Part shown: positions 1 through 6,327 of the stretch, piece after piece | How positions within the stretch are numbered: position 1 is the first letter of the stretch | Layout: each line of letters starts with the position of its first letter | Notes under the pieces: generated by a model | Databases searched by the model: none | What the model was told of the DNA's origin: nothing | The model's input: the letters and a program-made list of their open reading frames with translations, nothing else | Assembly (NCBI GenBank): GCA_035298385.1 | Contig: DATGYC010000144.1 | Location: forward strand, 1-9,814 | Direction of reading: 5' to 3' | DNA: 9,814 nt | Origin: DATGYC01 sp035298385 | GTDB lineage: Bacteria; Bacillota; Sulfobacillia; Symbiobacteriales; Symbiobacteriaceae | Translations under genes and position numbers: made by a program

Positions 1-624
1 TCGGCGAAACCCGAGTCCCAACGACGGCTGGTTCCCGGCATCTCGCGCCGCAAGGGCGGTCCCGCCGTCGACTTCTTCGGCGCGGCCGCCTTCCGCCAGA
101 CCAAGATGGTCGGTGCCCTTGACGCCCAGGATACCCGGGCGATGCTCCTGGTCCAAAACACCTTTGCCCAGTCCACGCTGGACGTGGTCGACCCGCACGC
201 CCCGGACCGAACCGGTGCCGTGCGGATCTCCACCGGGCGCCCCACCAAAGTGAAGGTGAAGTTGAACAACGGGCGCCCCCAGTTTGAGATCTTGATTACG
301 CTGGAGGGCGAGGTGATCGGCATGCCTGCTTTGGTGGACTACACCAAGAGCGACATGCGTGATCAGCTAGAGAGCCATGTGGCCGAAGAGGTGAAAGAAC
401 AGGTCGAGACCTTCTTCAAGAAGACCCAGGAATGGCAGTCTGACGTCGGCGGTCTGGGGCGGTACATCGTCCGCAAGTTCCCGACGGTCGACGCCTGGCA
501 CCACTTCAACTGGCCCAACCAGTACAAGGACGCCCAGATCACGGTCAGCGTTCGGATGCAACTGCGCCGGTTCGGCGTCCAACTGAGCCCGCAACCCTCG
601 GGGAGTCGGGAGAAGATGGAATAG
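1..624 (+). CDS. Ger(x)C-family spore germination protein, C-terminal part (5' end outside window)
   Basis: The frame is open from the first base, so the N-terminus, including any lipobox signal peptide, lies outside the window. About 207 residues are visible. The start resembles the GerC pattern of a small domain followed by an exported 'G-AAFR--KMVGALD' strand (about residues 27-40). The C-terminal domain follows, with 'NGRPQFEILITLEGEV', a long helix (DQLESHVAEEVKEQVETFF), 'KTQEWQSDVGGLGRYI--KFP--W' and 'WPNQYKDAQITVSVRMQLRRFGV'. This order is characteristic of the Ger(x)C C-terminal fold. In the family, C subunits are lipoproteins of GerA-type nutrient germinant receptors in the spore inner membrane, acting with A and B membrane subunits. 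gerA and gerB homologues would be expected just upstream, outside the window. The next gene starts 14 bases downstream. The family call is secure; the germinant is unknown. Confidence 0.9.
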   Translation, partial: SAKPESQRRLVPGISRRKGGPAVDFFGAAAFRQTKMVGALDAQDTRAMLLVQNTFAQSTLDVVDPHAPDRTGAVRISTGRPTKVKVKLNNGRPQFEILITLEGEVIGMPALVDYTKSDMRDQLESHVAEEVKEQVETFFKKTQEWQSDVGGLGRYIVRKFPTVDAWHHFNWPNQYKDAQITVSVRMQLRRFGVQLSPQPSGSREKME

Positions 625-638
625 GAGATGATGGATCG

Positions 639-806
639 ATGGGTGCATTGTTGGCGCTTCTGGCGGTGGTCATCACGATCGCGCAGACGATCATCTGCGC
701 TCGGATGGCCTGGCGTGCCCAGCTAAAACTCGGCGCCTTCGGGCTTGCCGTCCTGGCTCTGGCCTCTGGTGCCGTGCCCGCGTTCGTCTACTGGCGCCTC
801 CGGTAG
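639..806 (+). CDS. Small two-helix membrane protein following gerC (possible germinant-receptor D-type subunit)
   Basis: This 55-residue ORF starts at ATG 639, preceded by AGGAG at 623-627, which overlaps the gerC stop codon. The protein is MGALLALLAVVITIAQTIIC, then a basic turn (ARMAWRAQLK), then a second hydrophobic stretch (LGAFGLAVLALASGAVPAFV), ending YWRLR. That is two predicted membrane helices joined by a short positively charged loop. Some GerA-family operons are known to carry a small D gene coding for a two-helix protein of this size next to the C gene, and position, size and topology agree. Third codon positions are GC-rich, like neighbouring genes. The last 84 bases overlap the 3' end of the convergent gene at 723-1544. 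Alternative starts at 628 and 631 are in another frame and give only a short polar peptide. The D-subunit role is inferred from context, not from a sequence match. Confidence 0.6.
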   Translation: MGALLALLAVVITIAQTIICARMAWRAQLKLGAFGLAVLALASGAVPAFVYWRLR

Positions 807-1544
807 GGCTAGGCGGCGGAGCACGTCCCGCCGCCCCGCTGCCGCCAGACGGAGTCCAGCCACCATGATGGCCTCATCATTGATGGGCCTGCCCTCTGCG
901 CGGGCGAGGCGAGCCTCCAGCAGGGCCCGCTCGGCCTCAAGAATCGGATCCAGGCACGGCGGCGGCAGCCAGAACCGAACCTCTGCGAGGGGCGCCCCAG
1001 ACTGCAGGGTGGCCCAGGCACGAATCAGTTCGAGTTCGAGTTCCGGTCCATCTGGCTGTGGGTCCAGGTCGGCCAGCAGGGCGAGGCAGAACGCCCACTC
1101 CCCCCTGGCCGCTGCGAGGAGCAGGGTCAAGACGAAGAGCGTCCGCTCCTCGTCCGAGAGTAGCCCTGGGGTCTCAGCCACGTCCGCCTCCAGGCGACCG
1201 AGCTCGGCGCGGGCGCCCTCAAGATCGCCCATGTGGAGCCGGGCGCCGGTCAGGTGGGCCTGCGCCTCTGCCCGATGCCACGGATCATGCAGGGACTCAG
1301 AGAGCCGCACGGCCTCCTCACCGTGCAGGACCGCCCGCGGTCCGCTCTGCTCGAGCGGACCATCCAGGATCCAGCAGGCGAGCGCGTGCAGTTGGGCACG
1401 CTGGGAGCGCCCAAGGCTCGGGTCGATCAGCAGTTCCTCTAACAGAACGACCGCCTCCGGGTAGCGCCCCTCGGCTACCCACTCCTGAACCTGGCGGAAC
1501 CCAGCCGCTCCCTCGCGCATCTCCTCCACCAGGGCACCCCCCAT
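723..1544 (-). CDS. Hypothetical helical-repeat (TPR-like) protein
   Basis: The 273-residue product is almost entirely predicted helix, with TPR-like pairs: residues 17-40 (VQEWVAEGRYPEAVVLLEEL), 89-120 (HRAEAQAHLTGARLHMGDLEGARAELGRL) and 133-160 (ERTLFVLTLLLAAARGEWAFCLALLADL). A helix-rich end follows, then a charged glycine-rich tail from about residue 250. No signal peptide, membrane helix or catalytic motif is visible. TPR folds usually mediate protein contacts, so a scaffold role is a guess. The frame is open up to 1640. ATG 1544 is chosen because the earlier part would run into the divergent mreB-like gene; ATG 1565, GTG 1529 and ATG 1520 remain possible, and none has a textbook ribosome site. 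Only 56 bases separate this start from the GTG of the divergent mreB-like gene, so shared regulation is plausible. The tail overlaps the small membrane ORF at 639-806. Confidence 0.7.
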   Translation of the reverse strand: MGGALVEEMREGAAGFRQVQEWVAEGRYPEAVVLLEELLIDPSLGRSQRAQLHALACWILDGPLEQSGPRAVLHGEEAVRLSESLHDPWHRAEAQAHLTGARLHMGDLEGARAELGRLEADVAETPGLLSDEERTLFVLTLLLAAARGEWAFCLALLADLDPQPDGPELELELIRAWATLQSGAPLAEVRFWLPPPCLDPILEAERALLEARLARAEGRPINDEAIMVAGLRLAAAGRRDVLRRLALPEAPVDERGHGTRGQSQDGKPEGAEF

Positions 1545-1600
1545 TCTTGTTCCACTATTTTCCATTTTACACCAGATGTGTGCGGAGAGGAAGTGCGTCT

Positions 1601-2560
1601 GTGGAGCGACTCGGCATCGATCTGGGCAGCTATTCGGCACGCACGATCACCCTGCAGGGGCAGCACCTAGCTGAGCCCGCCTTCGTCGCGGTGCCCAAAG
1701 CTGGTCGGCGCCCCGCAGCGGCAGGGCGCCCGGCGCTCGGCCTAGCCGAGGCCGAACCGGGCCGCTACACCCTGGTCAGCCCCCTCCGCGACAGCGTTCT
1801 GGTCGATGATTGGGCGCTGGAGGCGCTCCTCGCACACCTGATCAAGCAGAGCCGGCTCCATCGCTGGGGGCGGGTCCACCTGATCCTTACGCTGCCGACG
1901 GGCGCCCCGCCCCTGACCCGAGAGGTGATGCTGGAGACCGCCCTGGACGCCGGCGCCGCCTTGGTCGACTTGGTCGATGAGTCGCTGGCGGCCGCTCTGG
2001 GGGCGGGGCTGCCGATCGAGGAGCCCCCGGCGAGCCTCCTCCTGGATCTGGGCGCCTCAGCGACCCGGGTCACCCTCTTCGCCAACGGCCAGATCCTGCT
2101 GGCGGAGCGGCTGACGATCGGGGGGCGTGCGATCGATCGGGAGATCCGGGACCGTCTGGAGGTCGAGCGGGGCCTCTTCATCAGCCTCTCCGAGGCGGAG
2201 GCCGCTAAGCGCTCGCTGGGTCAGGCGCTGGCGGGTGGAACGGGAAGCGTAGCGGTGCAGGGCCGATCGACGATCTCGGGGCGCCCTCTGGCTGATTCGA
2301 TCACCGCTGCCTGGCTCTTTGAAACGGTCGACCTCTACCTGAAGGCCGTCGAAGGTCTGCTCTTGCGAGTCCTCTCCCGGGCGGAGCCCGACTGGCTCCA
2401 GGACCTGGGCCACCAGGGCCTCCTGCTGACCGGCGGCGGCGCCAACCTGGCTGGCCTGGCAGAGCGCCTCGCCGACCACTGCGGCTTCCCCTGTCGGGTG
2501 GCACCCGAGCCTCAGTCGGCGGTGACGCGTGGCGTGCAGCGACTACTAACAGAGTTGTGA
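1601..2560 (+). CDS. Divergent MreB-family actin-like ATPase (paralogue)
   Basis: The start is GTG 1601, ten bases after GGAGAGG (1584-1590), and gives 319 residues, slightly shorter than typical MreB. The actin-fold landmarks appear in MreB order: phosphate-1 motif D7-L-G-S, 'SPLRDSVLVDD' (60-70), 'RVHLILTLPTG' (91-101), 'DLVDESLAAALGAGLPIEEP' (123-142), phosphate-2 strand 'LLLDLGASATRVTLF' (146-160), subdomain IB-like 'ISLSEAEAAKRSLG' (194-207), 'VQGR---SGRP' (219-229) and adenosine motif 'LLTGGGANLAGL' (275-286). MreB polymers under the inner membrane guide lateral wall synthesis. Departures from MreB: DLGTANT is reduced to DLGSYSA, the phosphate-2 loop GGGT is replaced by GASA, and IEEP becomes VDES, although the second acidic residue (E127) remains. 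It is not next to mreC, mreD or minCD. A paralogue with altered nucleotide handling is inferred. An Hsp70/PilM-like actin relative is less likely because the IB and VQGR motifs match MreB. Confidence 0.8.
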   Translation: MERLGIDLGSYSARTITLQGQHLAEPAFVAVPKAGRRPAAAGRPALGLAEAEPGRYTLVSPLRDSVLVDDWALEALLAHLIKQSRLHRWGRVHLILTLPTGAPPLTREVMLETALDAGAALVDLVDESLAAALGAGLPIEEPPASLLLDLGASATRVTLFANGQILLAERLTIGGRAIDREIRDRLEVERGLFISLSEAEAAKRSLGQALAGGTGSVAVQGRSTISGRPLADSITAAWLFETVDLYLKAVEGLLLRVLSRAEPDWLQDLGHQGLLLTGGGANLAGLAERLADHCGFPCRVAPEPQSAVTRGVQRLLTEL

Positions 2561-2562
2561 AA

Positions 2563-2592
2563 AGGAGCCCTCCACAAGACTGGAGGGCTCCT
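2563..2592. terminator. Bidirectional hairpin terminator between mreB-like and yitT-like genes
   Basis: A perfect 12-bp stem (AGGAGCCCTCCA at 2563-2574, TGGAGGGCTCCT at 2581-2592) encloses a 6-base loop. On the - strand it is followed by TTTT, and on the + strand by a weaker CACTTT. It lies directly after the mreB-like stop and touches the stop codon of the convergent YitT gene, so it can end both transcripts. Confidence 0.85.
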
Positions 2593-3416
2593 CACTTTGC
2601 TATGGGTTTAAAGCCTTCGCCCAAGACCTCATGCACATCGGCCACGACCACAAAGGCCTTCGGGTCCGCCTTAAAGATGATCTCCTTGACGTAGGTCATC
2701 TCACTGCGCTGGAGGACCACGTACAGAACGCCCTTCGCCTCGCCGGTCCAGGCGCCCCGGCCGTTGAGGACCGTGCAGCCCCGTTCCACCTCGGTCATGA
2801 TCCGTTGGGCGATCTCGTCCGGCTTCTCCGAGATGATCGTCATCCCCTTGGCGGCGTAGAACCCCTCCTGGACGAGATCGACCATCTTGGACGAGATGAA
2901 GAGCGTGATCGCTGACCACATCGCTGCCTCTGCCCCAAAGACAAAGCCTGCGATACAGAGGACAAATGCATCGATCAGCAAAACCATCGTCCCGACGGAG
3001 ATCCCCCACTTCTGCTGGGCGACGATCGCCAGGATATCCGTCCCGCCCGTCGTGCCGCCCGAGCGAAGGACCAGGCCCAGGCCGATGCCCATCGTTAGAC
3101 CGCCATAGACGATGGCCAGAACCACGTTCACCTTCATCGGTTCAAGGTAGGTGGTCGCCCACTGGAAGAAGGCGTAGGCCCCGATCCCGAGCAGCGTCTT
3201 GAAGAGCATCTGCCGACCCCGAAGGCGAACGCCCAAGATGACCAGCGGGATGTTCAGGACGATCGTCGTTACCCAGGTTGGCAGATGGATTAGATGATCC
3301 AGAAGGATGGCGATGCCGGTTACGCCGCCCTCGGCCAGCCGTTGTGGCAAGAGGAACATGTTGACGGAGATGGACATCAGGAAGGCGCCAAGCAAGAGTT
3401 CTAAGAGCCAGAGCAT
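2592..3416 (-). CDS. YitT family membrane protein with C-terminal DUF2179 domain
   Basis: The product has 274 residues, normal for the family. ATG 3416 is preceded on its strand by GAGGAGGG with good spacing. The N-terminal 180 residues hold about five or six hydrophobic segments (approximately 2-24, 31-46, 48-64, 72-88, 96-117 and 140-162), with the glycine-rich loop 'RSGGTTGGTDILA' (118-130) that marks YitT proteins. The C-terminal DUF2179 domain runs from about residue 190 and includes 'ERGCTVLNGRGAWTG' (211-225) and 'LQRSEMTYVKEIIFKADPKAFVVVADVHEVLGEGF'. This soluble domain has a small ferredoxin-like fold in known members. The family's function is not settled; members are integral membrane proteins, possibly transporters. 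The gene appears monocistronic, with a candidate promoter just upstream and a shared terminator at its end. Nothing is missing or unusual. Confidence 0.93.
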   Translation of the reverse strand: MLWLLELLLGAFLMSISVNMFLLPQRLAEGGVTGIAILLDHLIHLPTWVTTIVLNIPLVILGVRLRGRQMLFKTLLGIGAYAFFQWATTYLEPMKVNVVLAIVYGGLTMGIGLGLVLRSGGTTGGTDILAIVAQQKWGISVGTMVLLIDAFVLCIAGFVFGAEAAMWSAITLFISSKMVDLVQEGFYAAKGMTIISEKPDEIAQRIMTEVERGCTVLNGRGAWTGEAKGVLYVVLQRSEMTYVKEIIFKADPKAFVVVADVHEVLGEGFKPIAK

Positions 3417-3452
3417 CCGGTTCCCTCCTCAGCGATGAAGCCAAGCATCCTT

Positions 3453-3482
3453 ATTGTATCTCCTTTCCCTTCTCGCTTCCAG
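3453..3482 (-). promoter_or_regulatory. Candidate sigma-A-like promoter for the YitT-family gene
   Basis: Reading the - strand, TACAAT (3458-3453) is a strong -10 match (5 of 6), 36 bases before ATG 3416. CTGGAA (3482-3477) lies 18 bases upstream as a weak -35 (3 of 6). The AT-rich setting in otherwise GC-rich DNA supports it; the weak -35 keeps confidence low. Confidence 0.4.
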
Positions 3483-3556
3483 CACAGCCCATTCGAGAGG
3501 AAAAAGATGGGAATGAATCGAATTAGGTGAGAGAACGCGGGGAGAGGGGGAGCTTT

Positions 3557-4975
3557 ATGCGCAAATGGCTGCGACGTCTCGCCTTTCTCCTGGTCGCCCT
3601 CGGTCTGGCGATCGTCATGACCGGCGCCCTTCAGCGCTTGGCCCGCGCAGAAGACCTTGACCTAGAGCAGCGGATCAAACAGTCCCAGTCGCTCTACGCA
3701 GTTGGTCAGGTCTACGAAAACAACGGCGACTTGGCGAATGCCGAGCGCTACTACTCGGACGCGCTCGCCCTCTGGCCGCAGAATGACGAGGCGAAGGTGG
3801 CGCTTGAGCGGGTCCTCGGGCAGAAGAACCAACCGGACACGCCCTGGTGGCAACCGCTGCTTAGTTGGATCCCGTTCTTCAACTCTGGCAGCGCAGCCAT
3901 CTCCACCGTGATGCAGGCGGTCGGCTGGTCCGCGATGCTCCTGGTCTTCGTCATCGCCTTCTACCGAGTCGGGCGGGAGTCGATCCGGCTTGCGTTCCTG
4001 CGAGCCCGCGGGATCCCCCTGCTTGGGCTGGGCAACTTTAACGACCCGACCCTGCGCCTGCCTGGCCTCCCCCACCAACTGGCGACCAATATGAACGATG
4101 CCGGCCTGACCTTCTACGATGAGAAGGGCGCCGTCCTACCCGATTTCAACTTCATTATCGAGACCGGTTTTGTCCAGGCACGCCTCTTGGCCAAGTTCTT
4201 GGAGATGCTCTACGTCAGGCATGTCCAGCGGATCAACGTGGAGATCTCCGAGGGGGATGGCCTCATCCATGCCTCGGTCTCCCTAGTCGACACCAGCGCC
4301 TCCTACGTCCGGTATCTGCATGTGGTCTCGGTCGATCCCAACCAGTACCCAACCCCGGGTGATCTGACCCGGATCATCGCTTCCCTGGTGGCCGATGCCG
4401 TACTGATCGCCCTGTCGCGGGACGCGAATACCCGCGGCCTCCTCTTCCAGCGCATGGGCGACTGGACCTCTGCGCTGAAGGAGTTTACCCACGCCGTCGA
4501 TGATGCCCGGGTCAAGGGCACCTGTGGGATGTACTACCAGGCCCATCTGAACCTAGGGAACCTCTACTCCTTCCTCGGGCTGCAGGACAAGTCGGTCGCC
4601 GCTTATGCCGAGGTCGTGGAGAAGGCGAAGAGCCCGATCACCTTGGGCCTGCTACACGCCGCCATGGCCTGCTCCTACCAGAACTGGGCCGAGGGCGCCC
4701 CGCCCGATCAGCGCGAGACCTACGGCTGGCTCGCTCGTCAGGCGATCGACAAGGCGCTGGGCGCCCCCCAGCGGACCGCCCTGATCGCCTACACGATCGC
4801 CTGCTACTACTCGCTGGCCCGGCAGTTCCCAACGGCGCTCCACTGGCTCCGGGAGGCGGTCTCGGGCGATCTCTCCTACCTGGAGTACGCCCAGAGCGAC
4901 CCGGACATGGAGAATCTGCGGGAGTACCTCGGCCCTACCTCCCTGGCGGAGGCGGTGGGCCTGCGGGTTGGCTAA
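3557..4975 (+). CDS. Unrecognised membrane protein with TPR-like repeats and two hydrophobic segments
   Basis: The product has 472 residues starting at ATG 3557, six bases after GGGGGAG; a GTG at 3527 in the same frame has poorer support. Order of parts: a basic N-terminus and a hydrophobic segment (residues 8-26) ending in ARAED, which could be a signal peptide or an anchor; one TPR-like unit (44-86: LYAVGQVYENNGDLANAERYY and NDEAKVALERVL); an aromatic stretch (WWQPLLSWIPFF, 97-108); a second hydrophobic segment (about 114-136); a middle alpha/beta domain (about 160-285) with 'LRLPGLPHQLATNMNDAGL' and 'INVEISEGDGLIHASVSLVD'; and three or more further TPR-like units (291-445). The topology suggests a short extracytoplasmic TPR and a cytoplasmic remainder, or the reverse if the N-terminus is not cleaved. 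I do not recognise the middle domain and assign no function. The gene is flanked by a convergent terminator downstream and appears monocistronic. Confidence 0.85.
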   Translation: MRKWLRRLAFLLVALGLAIVMTGALQRLARAEDLDLEQRIKQSQSLYAVGQVYENNGDLANAERYYSDALALWPQNDEAKVALERVLGQKNQPDTPWWQPLLSWIPFFNSGSAAISTVMQAVGWSAMLLVFVIAFYRVGRESIRLAFLRARGIPLLGLGNFNDPTLRLPGLPHQLATNMNDAGLTFYDEKGAVLPDFNFIIETGFVQARLLAKFLEMLYVRHVQRINVEISEGDGLIHASVSLVDTSASYVRYLHVVSVDPNQYPTPGDLTRIIASLVADAVLIALSRDANTRGLLFQRMGDWTSALKEFTHAVDDARVKGTCGMYYQAHLNLGNLYSFLGLQDKSVAAYAEVVEKAKSPITLGLLHAAMACSYQNWAEGAPPDQRETYGWLARQAIDKALGAPQRTALIAYTIACYYSLARQFPTALHWLREAVSGDLSYLEYAQSDPDMENLREYLGPTSLAEAVGLRVG

Positions 4976-4981
4976 GACGAA

Positions 4982-5013
4982 AGAGAGGGCCGGCCAACAG
5001 GCCAGCCCTCTTT
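4982..5013. terminator. Bidirectional hairpin terminator
   Basis: A stem of about 14 positions with one C/A mismatch and one G-T wobble (4982-4995 with 5000-5013) closes a 4-base AACA loop. It lies 6 bases after the stop of the 3557-4975 gene and just before the stop of the convergent nitroreductase. TTTGCTTT follows on the + strand and TTTCGTCTT on the - strand, so it probably serves both genes. Confidence 0.8.
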
Positions 5014-5016
5014 GCT

Positions 5017-5637
5017 TTAGCGCCAGGAGACGATCTTCGCCAGCGGGTGGCGGAACTTGGAGTGCCCCTCCTCGGCCGCCTTTCCGATCGGCAGCATCGC
5101 GGCGAAGAGGACGTGCTCCGGCAGTCCCAGAATCTGGCGGACCTTCGCCTGATCAAAGCCCAGCATCGGCACGGAGCTGTAGCCCATGCCCTGCGCCGCG
5201 AGCATCAGGAAGCCGAGCCCAATGTTCGTCTGGGTCAGGCCCCACTGGCCACGCTGCTCCACCGACTGCTTGCCGAAGGCGCCCTCGAGCGTCGCCTTCA
5301 TGCGCGCCTTTCCCTCCTCGCCCATGCCCGGATGGACGGTCTCCTCCGGGTGCGCCATCACGTCCTCCATATCGGAGGTGACGAGGATCACGGCCGGAGC
5401 GCTGGTCACCTGGCCCTGGCCGTAGGCGGCCTCCTGCAGGAGCGCCTTCGTCTCCGGATCGGTCACGACGATGTAGCGCCAGGGCTGCACATTCCAGGCC
5501 GAAGGGGCCTCACCGGCCTGCCGGAGGATCTCCACGAGGTCCGCCTGCGGAATCGGCTCCGGCTGGAACCGCCGGATTGAGCGACGCTCATCAATCGCCT
5601 GCTGAACGGTCTTGGTCGTCTGCTGGGTCACGTTCAT
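5017..5637 (-). CDS. FMN-dependent nitroreductase family protein
   Basis: The product has 206 residues from ATG 5637, which follows AGAGGTGA by five bases; an in-frame GTG at 5646 lies within that site and is less likely. The N-terminal FMN phosphate-binding motif 'RRSIRRF' (18-24) is clear. 'PIPQADLVEILRQAGEAPSAWNVQPWRYIVV' (28-58) follows, then 'TSAPAVILVT' (78-87), the central helix 'GLTQTNIGLGFLMLAAQGMGYSSVPMLGFD' (133-162) and 'GLPEHVLFAAMLPIGKA' (171-187). These are standard for dimeric NAD(P)H-dependent flavin reductases of the NfsB/YdfN type, which reduce nitroaromatics or quinones in the cytoplasm. The true substrate cannot be read from the sequence. The gene has terminators on both sides, so it forms its own transcription unit. 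An inverted repeat 84 bases upstream may be an operator. Confidence 0.93.
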   Translation of the reverse strand: MNVTQQTTKTVQQAIDERRSIRRFQPEPIPQADLVEILRQAGEAPSAWNVQPWRYIVVTDPETKALLQEAAYGQGQVTSAPAVILVTSDMEDVMAHPEETVHPGMGEEGKARMKATLEGAFGKQSVEQRGQWGLTQTNIGLGFLMLAAQGMGYSSVPMLGFDQAKVRQILGLPEHVLFAAMLPIGKAAEEGHSKFRHPLAKIVSWR

Positions 5638-5720
5638 CCTGCTCACCTCTTTTGTTAACTAGGCTCCCACGCAGCGTTACCGCGCATTCCGGGAGCGAAC
5701 TCATTACGTTCTATCAGACG

Positions 5721-5735
5721 CTTACCGTTAGTAAG
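5721..5735. promoter_or_regulatory. Inverted repeat upstream of the nitroreductase gene (possible operator)
   Basis: CTTAC-N5-GTAAG is a perfect 5-bp inverted repeat in the AT-richer intergenic region. Its 15 bases sit 84 bases before the nitroreductase start and between that gene and the GNAT terminator. Nitroreductase genes in Bacillota are often controlled by redox- or quinone-sensing MarR/HxlR-type repressors that bind short palindromes. No regulator gene lies in the window and no convincing -35/-10 pair was found around it, so the role is a guess. Confidence 0.35.
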
Positions 5736-5750
5736 TGGATACGGAAAGAA

Positions 5751-5781
5751 AAGTCGGACGACAGCTGTTGTCGTCCGACTT
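5751..5781 (-). terminator. Strong intrinsic terminator after the GNAT gene (end of mccAB operon)
   Basis: A perfect 13-bp stem (AAGTCGGACGACA at 5751-5763, complement at 5769-5781) has a 5-base loop. On the - strand it is followed by TTTTCTTT, a good uridine tract, and begins 6 bases after the GNAT stop codon. On the + strand the T run is weak, and no + gene lies before it. Confidence 0.9.
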
Positions 5782-5787
5782 CATTTG

Positions 5788-6288
5788 CTAGCGGGTGACC
5801 CGCTTGACCATCTTGAGCGTCTCTTCCTTAAACCCGGCGTTGCGGTAGAGTTGGATGGCGGCCTGGTTGGTCGCTGAGACCTGCAGGGTCAGGTAGGGCA
5901 CGCCCCGCTGCCCGGCGTAGGCCTCCGACATCTCCAGAAGACCACCGGCCACGCCCCGGCTCCGGTACTCGGGCCAGACGTGTAGCTCGCTCACGTAGCC
6001 CTCAGGCTGGCCAGTCAGCGGGTCGTTCATGCCGAAGTTGACGACGGCGTATCCGCAGATCGCCCCACTCTCCTCCACAGCGACCAGGTCGATGCGCTCC
6101 CAGCCGGTCGGGACCTTCTTCTCCCGTGGCTGCCGGAGCCATTCGCCAAAGCGATTCCGGGCCGCCTGCGGGTCCCGCACATCGCCAACTTGGACGGCTA
6201 GGTACTCATCCAGGCTCTCCATCGACTGCTGCCACTGATCGATCGCCGCCTCATCGGCAGCGGTCGCTCGCCGAATCTTGATCGCCAT
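5788..6288 (-). CDS. GNAT family N-acetyltransferase
   Basis: The product has 166 residues, the usual size for a single GNAT domain. The N-terminus 'IKIRRATAADEAAIDQW' (4-19) is the family's first strand and helix. Strand 4 and motif A are 'YVSELHVWPEYRSRGVAGGLL' (98-118), with the acetyl-CoA pyrophosphate loop R109-S-R-G112-V-A114. Motif B is 'LTLQVSATNQAAIQLYRNAGF' (133-153). Such enzymes move an acetyl group from acetyl-CoA to an amine; the acceptor cannot be told. ATG 6288 is preceded on its strand by GAGGAGG about 12 bases away, a rather long spacing, with a G-run closer in. It lies 39 bases after mccB on the same strand and before a strong terminator, so it is probably the last gene of the mcc transcript. 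A link to sulfur metabolism is only contextual. Confidence 0.92.
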   Translation of the reverse strand: MAIKIRRATAADEAAIDQWQQSMESLDEYLAVQVGDVRDPQAARNRFGEWLRQPREKKVPTGWERIDLVAVEESGAICGYAVVNFGMNDPLTGQPEGYVSELHVWPEYRSRGVAGGLLEMSEAYAGQRGVPYLTLQVSATNQAAIQLYRNAGFKEETLKMVKRVTR

Positions 6289-6327
6289 ACCCCCGTGCCG
6301 CCTCCTCTTACTCGCCTGGGTGCAGCG

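Noticed and set aside
628..726. Alternative ATG starts at 628 and 631 after gerC
   Set aside because: They open a different frame ending after about 32 codons with a polar, arginine- and serine-rich peptide; the 639 frame gives two coherent membrane helices.
745..1464. Long + strand open frame opposite the TPR-like gene
   Set aside because: Its translation is serine/arginine/alanine-rich low-complexity sequence, typical of an antisense frame in GC-rich DNA, while the opposite strand gives clean helical repeats.
1058..1600. In-frame upstream extension of the mreB-like gene
   Set aside because: The extension is proline/arginine-rich, antisense to the TPR-like gene, and has no family similarity. 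The phosphate-1 motif starts right after GTG 1601, which has its own ribosome site.
5047..5580. 177-residue + strand open frame inside the nitroreductase
   Set aside because: It is the antisense shadow of a gene with a complete FMN-binding motif set, and its histidine/arginine/leucine-rich translation resembles no family.
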